Shown here one piece after another: positions 8,107 through 18,069 of a stretch of DNA of 46,396 nucleotides. Numbering within the stretch: the stretch's first letter is position 1; every line of letters starts with the position of its first letter. The stretch is from an uncultured Burkholderiaceae bacterium (GTDB lineage: Bacteria > Pseudomonadota > Gammaproteobacteria > Burkholderiales > Burkholderiaceae). Both the position numbers and the translations under genes were made by a program. The stretch is taken from NCBI GenBank assembly GCA_937871985.1, contig CALMPB010000038.1, forward strand, positions 1-46,396, read 5' to 3'. The notes beneath the pieces are model-generated. The model was not told the origin of the DNA and made no database searches. It worked only from the letters and a program-made list of their open reading frames with translations.

Positions 8107-8607
8107 TCAGCGCGGCAAAAATGCCACCGTCCGCGCACTCGGATCGTGTCTGAAAAACTCAGTGCGGCTCGACTGGGAGTACGGGGCCACTTCGTCGTTG
8201 GCCGTGGGCGCGTCCGAATCGGAAGACTGATAGCTGATGCCCGCCAAATACACGATAAGCCAGCAGCCAATGAGAAAGGCGACGAGGCTCAGGCAGAACG
8301 CAATGATCGTGCAGGTCAGCGGCACCCAGTGCGTGCGCCGCGAATAGCCCGACACCGCCTGGTTGAGAAGGCTGGTTTGCGCCAGATAGGCCCACAACAG
8401 GCTGAGGCCGCAAAACAAGATGCCGCAACTGAAGGCCAGCAGGGGCAGGCGCAGCCAGTCGGGCGAGAAGTCGGTGGAGATGACCCCAAGCGCGCAGCAC
8501 ATGACCAGCAACAGGCCCAGCCCGTTGAGCCATGCCAGATACTTGAACCCCAGCGTCAGCATGGCTGCCTGGGGTCTGAAATAATCATTACGTCCGGATA
8601 CGTTCAT
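8107..8607 (-). CDS. Small integral membrane protein of unknown function
   Basis: A 166-residue protein that I do not recognise. It has about four hydrophobic segments: around 25-45 (LAWLNGLGLLLVMCCALGVI), 55-75, a shorter one, and 98-125 (CTIIAFCLSLVAFLIGCWLIVYLAG). A polar C-terminal tail of about 40 residues, rich in Ser, Asp and Arg, follows. It is probably an inner-membrane protein. It lies between pyrB and a lipoprotein gene on the same strand, 50 bp downstream of the lipoprotein stop, so it may be co-transcribed with the lipoprotein. Confidence 0.7.
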   Translation of the reverse strand: MNVSGRNDYFRPQAAMLTLGFKYLAWLNGLGLLLVMCCALGVISTDFSPDWLRLPLLAFSCGILFCGLSLLWAYLAQTSLLNQAVSGYSRRTHWVPLTCTIIAFCLSLVAFLIGCWLIVYLAGISYQSSDSDAPTANDEVAPYSQSSRTEFFRHDPSARTVAFLPR

Positions 8608-8657
8608 GACAGCTCGAATAACGGGAACGGAAACACGCGCAGGCCCGGAACGACACG

Positions 8658-9188
8658 CTACTTGGCGCCCGCCGCGGGAGCATCGACACCGGCAATGGCG
8701 CGGGCGGCCGCCGTTGCGTTTTCGGCCGTTCCCACCCCGAACACCAGTTGGTCGGAGGTGACGGTGGTGGTGTAGTTGGGCGCCGCCAGCATGGTTCGCC
8801 CGACCACCAGGGCCAGCCGCTTATTGGGGTTGTTTGCCGTGATGGAAGCGACTTTTTTCTGGCCTACTTCGTTCAGCGCCAGGGCAAGGAGGCCTTCGCC
8901 TTCCTTGTTGGTGCCAGCCCTGACGCCGACGAGATCGTCGCGAGTGACGACAGGCTGGGGATTGACATACAGCGTGCCGGACTGGACCTTGACGGGGCTC
9001 CAGCCCGGCTGGGCGGCGGTATCGGCAAGAAACACAGCCACGGGGGCGCCATGGCTGGACGCCTGGAGCGTGGTTTCAGGAGCGGTCTTGGCGGTCGACG
9101 CCTGCTTTCCGGGCATGGATTGGCACGCCGCCAGCAGCAACAAGCTTGCCGGCACGACGACACGAGCCATTACTTGCATGATTTTCAT
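8658..9188 (-). CDS. Lipoprotein with SecD P1-head-like domain
   Basis: A 176-residue predicted lipoprotein with an N-terminal signal ending in the lipobox LLAAC (about residues 18-22). The mature part contains LYVNPQPVVTRDDLVGVRAG (about 74-93), then NEVGQKKVASITANNPNKRLALVVGRTMLAAPNYTTTV. This arrangement resembles the periplasmic P1 head subdomain of SecD, which also occurs alone in small lipoproteins. The ATG at 9188 has AAGGGGG at good spacing. The function is unknown; a cell-envelope role is likely. The SecD resemblance is pattern recognition and is not certain. Confidence 0.75.
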   Translation of the reverse strand: MKIMQVMARVVVPASLLLLAACQSMPGKQASTAKTAPETTLQASSHGAPVAVFLADTAAQPGWSPVKVQSGTLYVNPQPVVTRDDLVGVRAGTNKEGEGLLALALNEVGQKKVASITANNPNKRLALVVGRTMLAAPNYTTTVTSDQLVFGVGTAENATAAARAIAGVDAPAAGAK

Positions 9189-9537
9189 GAAACGCCCCCT
9201 TGATGGTTTTATATGACGATTGAAATTCTAACAGGAAGCGCAACCCTGCAATTCAGCCATTTGTGTGGAACTACGACTATCCGCCCGAACATCTTCGCCA
9301 CCGCCCCGGGGCGCCTGCGGCGCCAAATAACGGGTTGCCTTGCCCGGCCTCGCCTTGAAGCGCGTGGCCTGCGCTTAAGCCCATGGTCAGGTACGTGGGA
9401 CGAAAATAGCAAAGAATTGTCAACGCGCAATCGGGCAACCGCCAGGCGGCCTTCTATTTGGCGGCCGTTCCAAAGTGTGTCAAGATAGCGCGTTGACCCA
9501 TTCTCATCCTGTTACTACGTATTTTGCGGAGGCCTTC
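9189..9537. other. 349-bp divergent intergenic region
   Basis: This separates the lipoprotein (minus) from the small His-rich membrane protein (plus) and must hold both promoters. I see no reading frame, RNA gene or strong operator in it, only GC-rich short inverted repeats near 9305-9330. Confidence 0.4.
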
Positions 9538-9690
9538 ATGGCTGATACCAAACCCACATTCTCGCCCATGCTCGTCACAGCCATCATCACCATATTCTGG
9601 CTCGTGGTGTTCGGCCTCGTCGTGCATCATGGCGAACAAGGCATCCACGAGCACGATCACGTCGTCGCTAGCCACGCGGCCGCAAAATAA
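9538..9690 (+). CDS. Tiny single-pass membrane protein with His-rich tail
   Basis: A 50-residue protein with one hydrophobic helix (about residues 12-29, MLVTAIITIFWLVVFGLVV) followed by a histidine-rich tail HHGEQGIHEHDHVVASH. The start ATG at 9538 has a strong Shine-Dalgarno (GCGGAGG, 6 bp upstream); the frame is open further upstream without such a site. The His/Glu/Asp cluster suggests metal binding, but I do not recognise the family. Its last 23 bp overlap the 3' end of pbpC tail to tail. Confidence 0.7.
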   Translation: MADTKPTFSPMLVTAIITIFWLVVFGLVVHHGEQGIHEHDHVVASHAAAK

Positions 9691-11986
9691 GGCTTTTCAA
9701 GGCAGCGCCGCGCACCTCGATCGCTGCGCTGTCCCGCACCCTGCCCTCGGCATCCAGCAATTCCACGTTATGCCTGCCTGGCCAGGGTGTCCACATCAAG
9801 CGGCCTCCCGTTCCGGCAGGCTCTCCGTCCACCCGCCATTGCACGGCATCCGGGCTCCCGGCGGCCAACGTCTTGGCCTGGAGCAGCAGCTTCTGGTTTT
9901 CGGGTGGAATGTCCGGGTCCAGCGCGACTATCGTTCCCGTGACGGGACTGGCAATACTTAATAGGGCCACCGCGCTTTTCATCTCGTGGCGCGCCTTGAC
10001 CCTGCCCACCGCGGTATCGCCCACGAAATAATCCCTGCGCGCGGGCTCCAGTTCCGAATCGAACACCACGTGGCGCGCCACGACTCCGGCCGGCGCTTCG
10101 GGCTGCGTGCTGCCTATCCGGCGATGCAGGAAATTCATGATGTCGTGCCAGATGGGCCCCGCACCCGAAACGCCTGAAACATCGCGCATGCTGGCTCCGC
10201 TGCTATTGCCAACCCAAACCCCCACCGTATAGCGCTGCGACCAGCCCATGCACCAGTTGTCGCGCATGTCCTTGCTGGTTCCCGTTTTCACGGCCGTCCA
10301 GAAAGGCGTCGCCAGCGGACTGTCCAGGCCGAAGGTTCGAGCCCGCGCATGGCGGTCGGAAAGAATGTCGCCCACAATCCAGGCCGCCGCGGGAGACACG
10401 ACCGTCGAGGAGGATTCGGCGCCGCTTGCGGCAGGAAGATACGTGGGCGGCGAGTAACGCCCCTCGTTGGCCAGGGCGCGATAGGCATTGCCCAGCGTCA
10501 ACAGCGATACATCGGCACTGCCCAGCGCCAGGCTGTATCCGTAGAAATCCCCAGTGCGATCCAAGGGCAGGCCCAGGCTGACCAGTCGCTGCTGGAACGC
10601 ATCCGGCGTCACCAGCGCCAAGGTGCGCACGGCGGGTATGTTCAACGACGATGCCAGCGCGACGCGCACGCTCACCCAGCCGGAAAACCGCTTGTCGTAG
10701 TTTTGCGGTATGTACAGCCCGTTCCCCGTGGGCAAGCCCAGCGGACCGTCCTCCAGCAGCGACACCGCCGTCAGGCGCTCCTGCTCGATGGCCTGGGAAT
10801 AAAGAAACGGCTTGAGCGTCGATCCGGCCTGGCGTCTCGCCCTGGCATGATCCACCCACGCCGACTGCGACAGTTCTCCGGACGACCCAACATAGGCAAG
10901 CACCTGGCCCGTTGCGTTGTCCAGCACCACCACCGCCGCATCGCCGATGTTCCCGGTTGCCAGCGCCTGCAAATGGCGTTGCACCGACCGGATGGCGAAC
11001 CGCTGCAAATCCGCATCGATACTGGTTGTCAGCCGAGAGCCGGGCTGCGGGTGTTCGCGCTCCATCACCCACCGCGCAAAATGCGGCGCAATGCCCTGGC
11101 TGTCGGCCCGGCGGGCCGCCACCCGCCTTACACTGGCGCGGACGAAAGCCGTCAAGCCCTCGCACTCTTGCGGCTGTTCCATTTGCCTGAGCAGGGCGCA
11201 GGCACGCTGCCCGAGCAGCTTGGGGGAAGCATTGGGGCCGCGCAGCATCGCGGCGGCCAGCGCGGACTCGCGCGCGTTCAACCCGCTGGCATGCTTTTGG
11301 AACAAGACCCGCGCCAAGGCATCGACACCCTCCAGCTCGCCGCGAAACGAAACCAGGTTCAAATAGGCTTCGAGTATTTGCGGTTTGCTCCAATGGCGCT
11401 CCAGTTCGCGCGCCAGCAGCATCTGGTCGATCTTCTGCGTGATGCTGCGGCCTTGCGGGCGCCGCTGGTAGGGTTCATCGACAAGGCCTGTAAGTTGCAT
11501 GGTCACCGTCGACGCTCCGCGCCGCCCATGTCCTGTCACGACATCCCAGGCCGCGGCGCCGATCGCCCGCCAATCGATGCCATGGTGCAAATAGAACCGC
11601 TTGTCCTCCGACAGAAGCACCGCCTCCTGCAAGGCCAGCGAGATGTCGTCAATGGCGAGCCAGTCGCCGCGCCTGCCTTGATAATCGGTGCGAACGCGCT
11701 GCAAGGGCTGGCCGTTGCGGTCCAGCAGAATCACATCCGATGCGCGATATTGCTCTTTTACCTGCTCGTACGACGGCATGGCCAGAACCGTTCCCGCCAC
11801 GCCGAACAGCAGCGCGCATCCCATCAGCCAGCGCCACCAAGGCCGCCTCCGGATTGGAAGCGGCACTGGAACACGGTTCATGACGGGCAGCGATAAACGC
11901 CGCCACAACCGCCTCCGGACAAAGAGCTGCCCCGGGCTCGCACAAACGCCCGACAACCCCTGCTTCGAGGCGGGCAACGCCGTCAC
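9668..11986 (-). CDS. pbpC: Penicillin-binding protein 1C (bifunctional peptidoglycan synthase)
   Basis: A 772-residue class A penicillin-binding protein, anchored by TM about 51-70. The glycosyltransferase domain has the catalytic glutamate E127 in SEDKRFYLHHGID and GRRGASTVTMQL. The transpeptidase domain has the S389-TLK motif in AGSTLKPF, SLN at 447-449 and KTGTS at 567-571, so both activities look intact. The C-terminal 90 or so residues form a BiPBP_C domain (about 680-772). E. coli PBP1C is 770 residues. The start is GTG at 11986, overlapping the yfhM stop as GTGA, which implies translational coupling; an ATG at 11881 is an alternative giving 737 residues. The pbpC-yfhM pairing is widely conserved in Gram-negative bacteria. 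Confidence 0.95.
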   Translation of the reverse strand: MTALPASKQGLSGVCASPGQLFVRRRLWRRLSLPVMNRVPVPLPIRRRPWWRWLMGCALLFGVAGTVLAMPSYEQVKEQYRASDVILLDRNGQPLQRVRTDYQGRRGDWLAIDDISLALQEAVLLSEDKRFYLHHGIDWRAIGAAAWDVVTGHGRRGASTVTMQLTGLVDEPYQRRPQGRSITQKIDQMLLARELERHWSKPQILEAYLNLVSFRGELEGVDALARVLFQKHASGLNARESALAAAMLRGPNASPKLLGQRACALLRQMEQPQECEGLTAFVRASVRRVAARRADSQGIAPHFARWVMEREHPQPGSRLTTSIDADLQRFAIRSVQRHLQALATGNIGDAAVVVLDNATGQVLAYVGSSGELSQSAWVDHARARRQAGSTLKPFLYSQAIEQERLTAVSLLEDGPLGLPTGNGLYIPQNYDKRFSGWVSVRVALASSLNIPAVRTLALVTPDAFQQRLVSLGLPLDRTGDFYGYSLALGSADVSLLTLGNAYRALANEGRYSPPTYLPAASGAESSSTVVSPAAAWIVGDILSDRHARARTFGLDSPLATPFWTAVKTGTSKDMRDNWCMGWSQRYTVGVWVGNSSGASMRDVSGVSGAGPIWHDIMNFLHRRIGSTQPEAPAGVVARHVVFDSELEPARRDYFVGDTAVGRVKARHEMKSAVALLSIASPVTGTIVALDPDIPPENQKLLLQAKTLAAGSPDAVQWRVDGEPAGTGGRLMWTPWPGRHNVELLDAEGRVRDSAAIEVRGAALKSLILRPRG

Positions 11987-14900
11987 GGCGCTTTACGTCC
12001 GGCCGGCGGATTGCCGGACGCCCCGCTTGGGCCCGTCCCCCCCGCCCGCACGGTCAGGCCGGCGCCGTTGGGCCAGACCCCGTAGACATCGGGCTGGTAC
12101 ATCGCCTCGACGCGCGTGGGCGGCAGTTGGAACTGCCCGACGGTATTGAGCCGAACGGTGTATTCGAGGCTGGTCTCGCCTTGCGGCAGATAATCGTAGT
12201 ACGCGCGCATCGAATCGAACGAGCGCTCCACAAAACTCGGAGGCCGGCCATATTGGCCTTCGCGGTCCGCGGATGCCGCATCCGCCGATGCATCGTTGGC
12301 GGCAATGGCCGAATCCCTGCCCAGGCCGCTGCCCAGTATCGTGGCGCCGGCCGGCACCGGGTCGCTAAGCACCGCCCAGGTAGTGGCCGTCTTGGCGACG
12401 ATGCGCAGCTTCACGCGATACACGTCGCCGCGCGTCCATTGCCCCGGCACGGCTTGCGAAACCGGCACCACCCGCCGCTGCAGATCGTAGCCGGCCATGA
12501 CGGGCTTGACGACCGACACGGCGGCCAGTGAACGCACGGTTGCCCAGCCCTGGCCCGAACCTCGATGCTCGATGACAAGAGTCTGCCCGGCATTGCTCGT
12601 CCAGGGCTCGAAGTAGCGAGCCACCGGGATATCCACCGGCGCCTTGACTCCCGCCGCCGCCCCGATCCGCGCTGGCGCGGTACCACCCACTGCAGCACCG
12701 GCAGACGGCCAGGCATAGGTTTGCGCAGCGCCGCCCGGTTCCAGGTTCAAACGCGTCTCGCCTGAAACACGGGTACGTTCGTAACGGCGCGAAAACTTCT
12801 CCATGGCCAGGCCGGCCAATAGATTGGCGGTGGTGGTTCTCCAGGCGCCATCGCGCTGGCGTGCCATCAAGCCCTGTGCCAAACGCGGCATGTCGTCGGC
12901 CCAGGCGGGGTCATCCATGACCGTCAGCATCAGCTTGGCGGCATTCACTTCGGGACTGGACATCAGCCACCACCAGTTGTTCCGGGCATCATCCGCGAAC
13001 ACCAGCTCGGTTCCCCGGCTCAGCAGGCGGGCCTGCAGGTTCTGATACGCCTGCGTCTTGAGGGCCGCGCCGTTGGGAATGGAAGGCACGCGGCGCAATA
13101 TCGCCAGCCAGTCGATCACCGCCCCGGTCGGCCAACGGTCGGGAGCAATGACGATGCTGTCCAGCATGCGCGCGTTGACCAGGCCTACGCGCGACAAGGC
13201 TTCCAGAGCCAGCAGCTTGCGCACGTCCAGATCGCGCTGCGGCGCCCAGCGGTTACGCACGATCTTGCCGGTTACGAAAGCCTGCAATCCGTGCGTCATC
13301 CTGTCGCGGCTTTCCTTGGGAATGGAAAACGGCAGGCCCAGGGCCTGCGCTTCGTTGCTGGCGGCCAGCAGATAGGCGGTCAGCACCTCGCTGCCTTGCG
13401 ACAGTCCCGGAAAATAGCTGGCCAGCCCATCGTCGTCCAGATAGTCGGGCAATTGGGCGACCACCTTGGCCCACTGCTCGCTGCTGCGCATGCCGATGGC
13501 TCTGGAGCCGAGCTGCTCGAGGCAGGTATAGGGATAGGCCTTGAACCACTGCTGGACGCCCGGCAGGCTTCCCCCCAACGACTGCTGCAGGTAGATTTCC
13601 AAACCGCCCCTGGGTAGGCCCTTGGCGTTCTTCAAACCCGCCGCCGGCGCCTGCACGGCAAGACGAACCGGGTGATCCTGACCGATTTCCATCAAAACGC
13701 TCTGGGTGGCCGCAATGGGCACGCTCGGCACAAGCCTTTGTTTTACCGCCAGGCGATCTTGCGCCGGCCCATTTCCGCCCTTCGCCGCATCCGCGGACGG
13801 CCCATTGGCCGGAGCCTGCGCGCCCTGGAGCAGTTCGCGCGCCTGCAAGACCCAGTTCATGTCCACCGCGCCATCGGGCGAATTGCTTTCCGGCGCCTGC
13901 ACCGGCCACACTACCGATTGCGCGGCTCCGGCCGGCACCTGCACCTGTTGCACAGGCAGCGCCTCGGCGGGCAGGCCCGCCCCCGAATAGCCGGCTTCCA
14001 CCTGCACGCGCATGTCCCGCTGCGTGGTATTGCGCACGGTCAGCATGGCTTGATAATGGTCGCCTTCCCTCACCAGGGCGGGCAGCCCCGAAATGACCTG
14101 CAAGTCCTGCGTGGCCGCAATGGTGGCGCTTGCCGTACCGAAGCGCTGCGCGCCATAGTCGGCAATGGCCACCAGCCTGAACGACGTAATGGCGTCGTTC
14201 AGCGGCACGGTAAGGCGCGCCATGCCCTGCGCGTCGAGCTGCACCTCGGGACGCCACAGCAACAGCGTGTCCAGCAATTCGCGCGTCGGGCTCATCCCCC
14301 CTCCGCCCCCGGCCGCCACCGCCTTGCGCCCATAATGGCGCCGCCCCACGATCTGCATCTGGGCGGTGGCCGTTTCCACTCCGTAGCTGCGGCGCTGGCG
14401 CATGGCATCCAGCAATTTCCAGCTTGTATTGGGAGCCAGTTCCAGCAGGGCCTCGTCCACCGCCGCGAAAGCCACCTGGCCATTGGCCGCGGGCGTGCCG
14501 TCGGGCAATGAAACCTGAATCGTGACTTCGGCTTTGCCGCGCACCTGATACCGGGCTTTATCGCTGCTGACCTTGACCACAAGCCGATCCTGCTTGTCGG
14601 CCACGCGAATTTCGGCCAATCCGAAACGGAACGCCGGCTTGGACAAATCGACCAGGCCGGTCGGCGCACGGTATTCGCCTCGCGCACTGCCGTATGCATG
14701 GAACCAGGCCGCCGGCTGCTTCCAGCCCCAGGTGAAGAACGAGTACCAGGGCACCTCGTGCAGCCGGCCGCGCAGCGCCAGCACCGACACATAGACATTG
14801 GGGCCCCATTGCGGCTGAATGGGAATCCGCACACGCGGATCGTTCCCCTTCAACTCCACCACCTGCGTCGACAGCACGCCCTCGCGCTCCACCGCGACCA

Positions 14901-17900
14901 GCGCGGTTGCTTCCCGGAACGGCATGCGCACCTGGAACTCCGCGGTTTCGCCCGGCGCGTACTCTTTTTTGCCGGGGATGACATCGATGCGGTCATCGTT
15001 GGCCCCGCCGAACCACAGCTCGCCGGCGCCCGTTATCCACACCGACGACATGGCCCTGGATTCATGCCCCTGGGCATCGCGGGCCGTTGCCACCAGTTCG
15101 ATATTGCCCGATTGCCGCACCTTGGCCTGGCACGGCAATTGCCCCTGGGCGTCGGTCTTGCCCTGGCAGACGACACCGAGGTCATGGGTTTCAGTGTGGC
15201 TGTCGTAGGAATAAAAACCGCCCACCATGCGCTTGCGGGTGGAATACATGATTCGGCTCACGGCCTTGATGGACATCTCCACACCCGCCTGCGGCTTGCC
15301 CTGCGGCGACAGCGCCAACCCCGTCACGGCAACGTCCTGGCCCTGCTCGACCCAACTGCCGGCGCGTATGCCGGCCACCACGCCTGCCGGCCATGCCGTG
15401 GCCGTCTGGCTGATGGTCTGGATCTGGCCGTTGGGATCCGCGAACGTCGCTTCGAACAGCAGATCGCGCGCACGGCCGCCCAAGGCCGGCAGCGCGCCCG
15501 CCGCCATACGGACGCCGCCCTGCGCATCAAGCTGGGCCGGCTTCTTGTCCAAGAACAGGCTTCGAGTCGTGTCTTCCTGCCGGCCATCCGATTCTTCGTC
15601 CTGCTCGTCGTAGACATTGAACGAATAATCGTCGTAGCCGTCGAAACTCAGCCATTTGTCGCGCATCACCGCCGAAAGGCTGATCGGCAAATTGGCGGCC
15701 GGCCCGCCGGAAACATACGATATCTGCACATCGGCATTCAACGACTTGGGCGCCACCAGCAAGGCCGCGCCGTCTTCGCCGCTGATTTTCAAGCTGCCCG
15801 CCAGCACCGGCAGCTTGAACTCCTCGACCTGAAACTGGCCGCCCGGCGAAACGTAGCCGCCGCCCTTTTCGGTCAGCGTAACGGTATATACCCCGAGCTT
15901 GGCGGTTTTAGGAAGCGTGAAACTGCTGATCGCGTCCAGTCCTCCGGAAGGCGTCTTGCGCCACGACAAAGGCTGTTCGCTGCGCTCGCCCGAGCCCTGA
16001 TGCTCGATGACCAGCGTGGTGGGCAATTCCGCCGCATCGTCCGGCACGGCCAGGCCATCGCGGGTCTGCACACGAATGAAATGCTTCATGGAAACGGTAT
16101 CACCCGCACGCAGCAGCGTACGGTCGAACACCGTATGCATGACCACGGTGGGCGCCGGCTCGGTATTGGTGGGGACATTGAACCGCCACGACTCGATCCC
16201 CTGGTTCCATGAGGACAGCACGAACGAAAAATCCGCCTTGCCGTGAGCCAGGGGATGGTTCGCCGGAATGCGCGCCGATACGTAGACGCCGCCAAGCCCC
16301 GTGCCGGGGCAGTAGTCGCGCGCCTCCAGGGCTTGCGGATAGTGCCAGACTCCCTGGGCATCGGTCTTTCCCGATGCCAGCGCATTACCGTCGCAATCCA
16401 GGATATTCACCTGCGCATCGGGCACCACCTTGCCCTGATCCAGCGTCGTCACCCAGACCAGCGCGTCATCGCGCCCTCGTTTCAAGTGCACGCCAAGATT
16501 GGTGACCAGCGCTGAACTGCGCACATACATGGGCTGCCCGGACTTCAGCAACGATGCGCCCAGCCGCGCCGACTCCACCTCCAGCACATGGTAGCCGGGC
16601 TCGGGCACCGGGACGCCTATGACTTCCAGGGGGCGGGGATCGTCTTTGCTCAACGCGGGCAAAGCCAGTTCGCGCACATCCTTCCGTCCGGCCAGGGCGG
16701 CAAAGCCGCGCACATCGATGGCCTCTCCCTTGTCGCCGACCGGCTCCTGGTCGGCCATGATCCTGCGCACCTGGGCGCTCGTCCAGGTGCCGTCTTCCAG
16801 CCGCTGCAGGCGCGCGTACCAATGCAGGACATCGGCATCGTCCTGGGTGACGTGATCGCGCACCGTCCCCGCGGACACGGCAAGCTCCTTGGCCTGCAAC
16901 CCAGCCTCGACATTGCGCACCGACAACGGCACGCTGGGCGGCTCGCCGCCATCGCCGGCGGCGGCCGGCGCATAGGCGAACCGCTCGATCACGCCGAACG
17001 GCGCTGCGGCGAACTTCACCAAGGGCGGGAATGCCGCCGTCGCAATCTCCAGGGGAAATTGATCCGCGTTGCTCAGTGGGCGACCAGCATCGTCCTTCAT
17101 GCCTTCCGGCAACTGAAGCATCAACTTGGCCCGCTCGGGGAACGGGCCCGGAAACCGCACAGAATCGACCGTGCCCCGATACGCCGAATCATCGTTCTTG
17201 GCGGGCGATAGCTCGCCCGAAGGCGTCTTCAGGCGTATCCCGGCAGCCAGCTCGCTAGGCAAAGGAGCGCTGAAGCTCAACGTCATCGGCGATACCGGCG
17301 TGCACGCCGCATTGGCGTTCTCGCGCAGGCAACTGAACGATGCCGCGAACGGCTGGCGCACGGTGTACTCGAACACCTGCGCCTTGTCGGCGGCCACGCC
17401 GGAAGGCGTCGCGACTCCCGCTCCCACCACCAATTGCAATCCGGCATCGGCCGGCAGACGGCGCTTGCACTGCACCAGTTGGAAGCTGGCATCGCGCCGA
17501 TCCTCGGGAATGTCGGACGCGTCCAGGATCGCCTTGCGCTGGGAGCCCTCGATCAGGCGCACGGGGATCTCCTCGCCCAGACCTTGCGCCAGGCAGGCCG
17601 AATGCGCAAGCAGCGTGGCCGGATCCACCTTGCCGTTGAAGTGCAGGACAAAAATCTGCTCTTCATCGACTTCCGAACCATAAGGACGGGTATCGACAAT
17701 ATGCGGGCCGCCAGTGGAAAAGCTGAATTGCGTCTTGCCGCGCAAAGGCTCGCCGGCCAGCGTGCGGAACGCCTTCTCGACCTTGGCCTCGCACCGCACC
17801 CCAGGCCCCGGGGCCTCGATAAACACATACGTCCAGCGCCTGGCATCGACCCAGCGCCCCTGCCCCTTTACACCGGCATCATCGCATTCGACCCGCAGCG

Positions 17901-18069
17901 GCGCGGCGGCCTGATCGTCGCCCACGGCGACCACCGGCGCATCGAACGTAGCCTTGACGCTTTCCACCACCGAAACCCGGCCCTGCGGAGAAAACTGCGT
18001 AATCTGGGCCGCCTGCGCAAAGCAAAGCGGCAAAAATGCTGACAAGACCAACGCGGCGCGGCGAACCAT
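11983..18069 (-). CDS. yfhM: Large alpha-2-macroglobulin family protein (YfhM-like)
   Basis: A 2028-residue secreted alpha-2-macroglobulin homologue. These trap proteases in the periplasm through an internal Cys-Gln thioester, and are thought to protect the cell when PBP1C repairs breached peptidoglycan. A signal peptide occupies about residues 1-21 (MVRRAALVLSAFLPLCFAQA). The thioester motif CLEQ is intact at residues 1516-1519 in YPYTCLEQLGS. MG-type beta domains precede it and an alpha-helical toroid follows. It is about 375 residues longer than E. coli YfhM and lacks a convincing lipobox (residue before the only signal cysteine is Leu), so it may be soluble in the periplasm instead of lipid-anchored. 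ATG at 18069 with GAGGGG upstream. Operon with pbpC. Confidence 0.93.
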   Translation of the reverse strand: MVRRAALVLSAFLPLCFAQAAQITQFSPQGRVSVVESVKATFDAPVVAVGDDQAAAPLRVECDDAGVKGQGRWVDARRWTYVFIEAPGPGVRCEAKVEKAFRTLAGEPLRGKTQFSFSTGGPHIVDTRPYGSEVDEEQIFVLHFNGKVDPATLLAHSACLAQGLGEEIPVRLIEGSQRKAILDASDIPEDRRDASFQLVQCKRRLPADAGLQLVVGAGVATPSGVAADKAQVFEYTVRQPFAASFSCLRENANAACTPVSPMTLSFSAPLPSELAAGIRLKTPSGELSPAKNDDSAYRGTVDSVRFPGPFPERAKLMLQLPEGMKDDAGRPLSNADQFPLEIATAAFPPLVKFAAAPFGVIERFAYAPAAAGDGGEPPSVPLSVRNVEAGLQAKELAVSAGTVRDHVTQDDADVLHWYARLQRLEDGTWTSAQVRRIMADQEPVGDKGEAIDVRGFAALAGRKDVRELALPALSKDDPRPLEVIGVPVPEPGYHVLEVESARLGASLLKSGQPMYVRSSALVTNLGVHLKRGRDDALVWVTTLDQGKVVPDAQVNILDCDGNALASGKTDAQGVWHYPQALEARDYCPGTGLGGVYVSARIPANHPLAHGKADFSFVLSSWNQGIESWRFNVPTNTEPAPTVVMHTVFDRTLLRAGDTVSMKHFIRVQTRDGLAVPDDAAELPTTLVIEHQGSGERSEQPLSWRKTPSGGLDAISSFTLPKTAKLGVYTVTLTEKGGGYVSPGGQFQVEEFKLPVLAGSLKISGEDGAALLVAPKSLNADVQISYVSGGPAANLPISLSAVMRDKWLSFDGYDDYSFNVYDEQDEESDGRQEDTTRSLFLDKKPAQLDAQGGVRMAAGALPALGGRARDLLFEATFADPNGQIQTISQTATAWPAGVVAGIRAGSWVEQGQDVAVTGLALSPQGKPQAGVEMSIKAVSRIMYSTRKRMVGGFYSYDSHTETHDLGVVCQGKTDAQGQLPCQAKVRQSGNIELVATARDAQGHESRAMSSVWITGAGELWFGGANDDRIDVIPGKKEYAPGETAEFQVRMPFREATALVAVEREGVLSTQVVELKGNDPRVRIPIQPQWGPNVYVSVLALRGRLHEVPWYSFFTWGWKQPAAWFHAYGSARGEYRAPTGLVDLSKPAFRFGLAEIRVADKQDRLVVKVSSDKARYQVRGKAEVTIQVSLPDGTPAANGQVAFAAVDEALLELAPNTSWKLLDAMRQRRSYGVETATAQMQIVGRRHYGRKAVAAGGGGGMSPTRELLDTLLLWRPEVQLDAQGMARLTVPLNDAITSFRLVAIADYGAQRFGTASATIAATQDLQVISGLPALVREGDHYQAMLTVRNTTQRDMRVQVEAGYSGAGLPAEALPVQQVQVPAGAAQSVVWPVQAPESNSPDGAVDMNWVLQARELLQGAQAPANGPSADAAKGGNGPAQDRLAVKQRLVPSVPIAATQSVLMEIGQDHPVRLAVQAPAAGLKNAKGLPRGGLEIYLQQSLGGSLPGVQQWFKAYPYTCLEQLGSRAIGMRSSEQWAKVVAQLPDYLDDDGLASYFPGLSQGSEVLTAYLLAASNEAQALGLPFSIPKESRDRMTHGLQAFVTGKIVRNRWAPQRDLDVRKLLALEALSRVGLVNARMLDSIVIAPDRWPTGAVIDWLAILRRVPSIPNGAALKTQAYQNLQARLLSRGTELVFADDARNNWWWLMSSPEVNAAKLMLTVMDDPAWADDMPRLAQGLMARQRDGAWRTTTANLLAGLAMEKFSRRYERTRVSGETRLNLEPGGAAQTYAWPSAGAAVGGTAPARIGAAAGVKAPVDIPVARYFEPWTSNAGQTLVIEHRGSGQGWATVRSLAAVSVVKPVMAGYDLQRRVVPVSQAVPGQWTRGDVYRVKLRIVAKTATTWAVLSDPVPAGATILGSGLGRDSAIAANDASADAASADREGQYGRPPSFVERSFDSMRAYYDYLPQGETSLEYTVRLNTVGQFQLPPTRVEAMYQPDVYGVWPNGAGLTVRAGGTGPSGASGNPPAGRKAP

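Noticed and set aside
14698..16212. A 504-codon plus-strand open frame inside yfhM, plus several similar ones from 12127 to 18042
   Set aside because: Arg/His/Pro-rich translations with no motifs; they lie wholly antisense to a well-supported gene.
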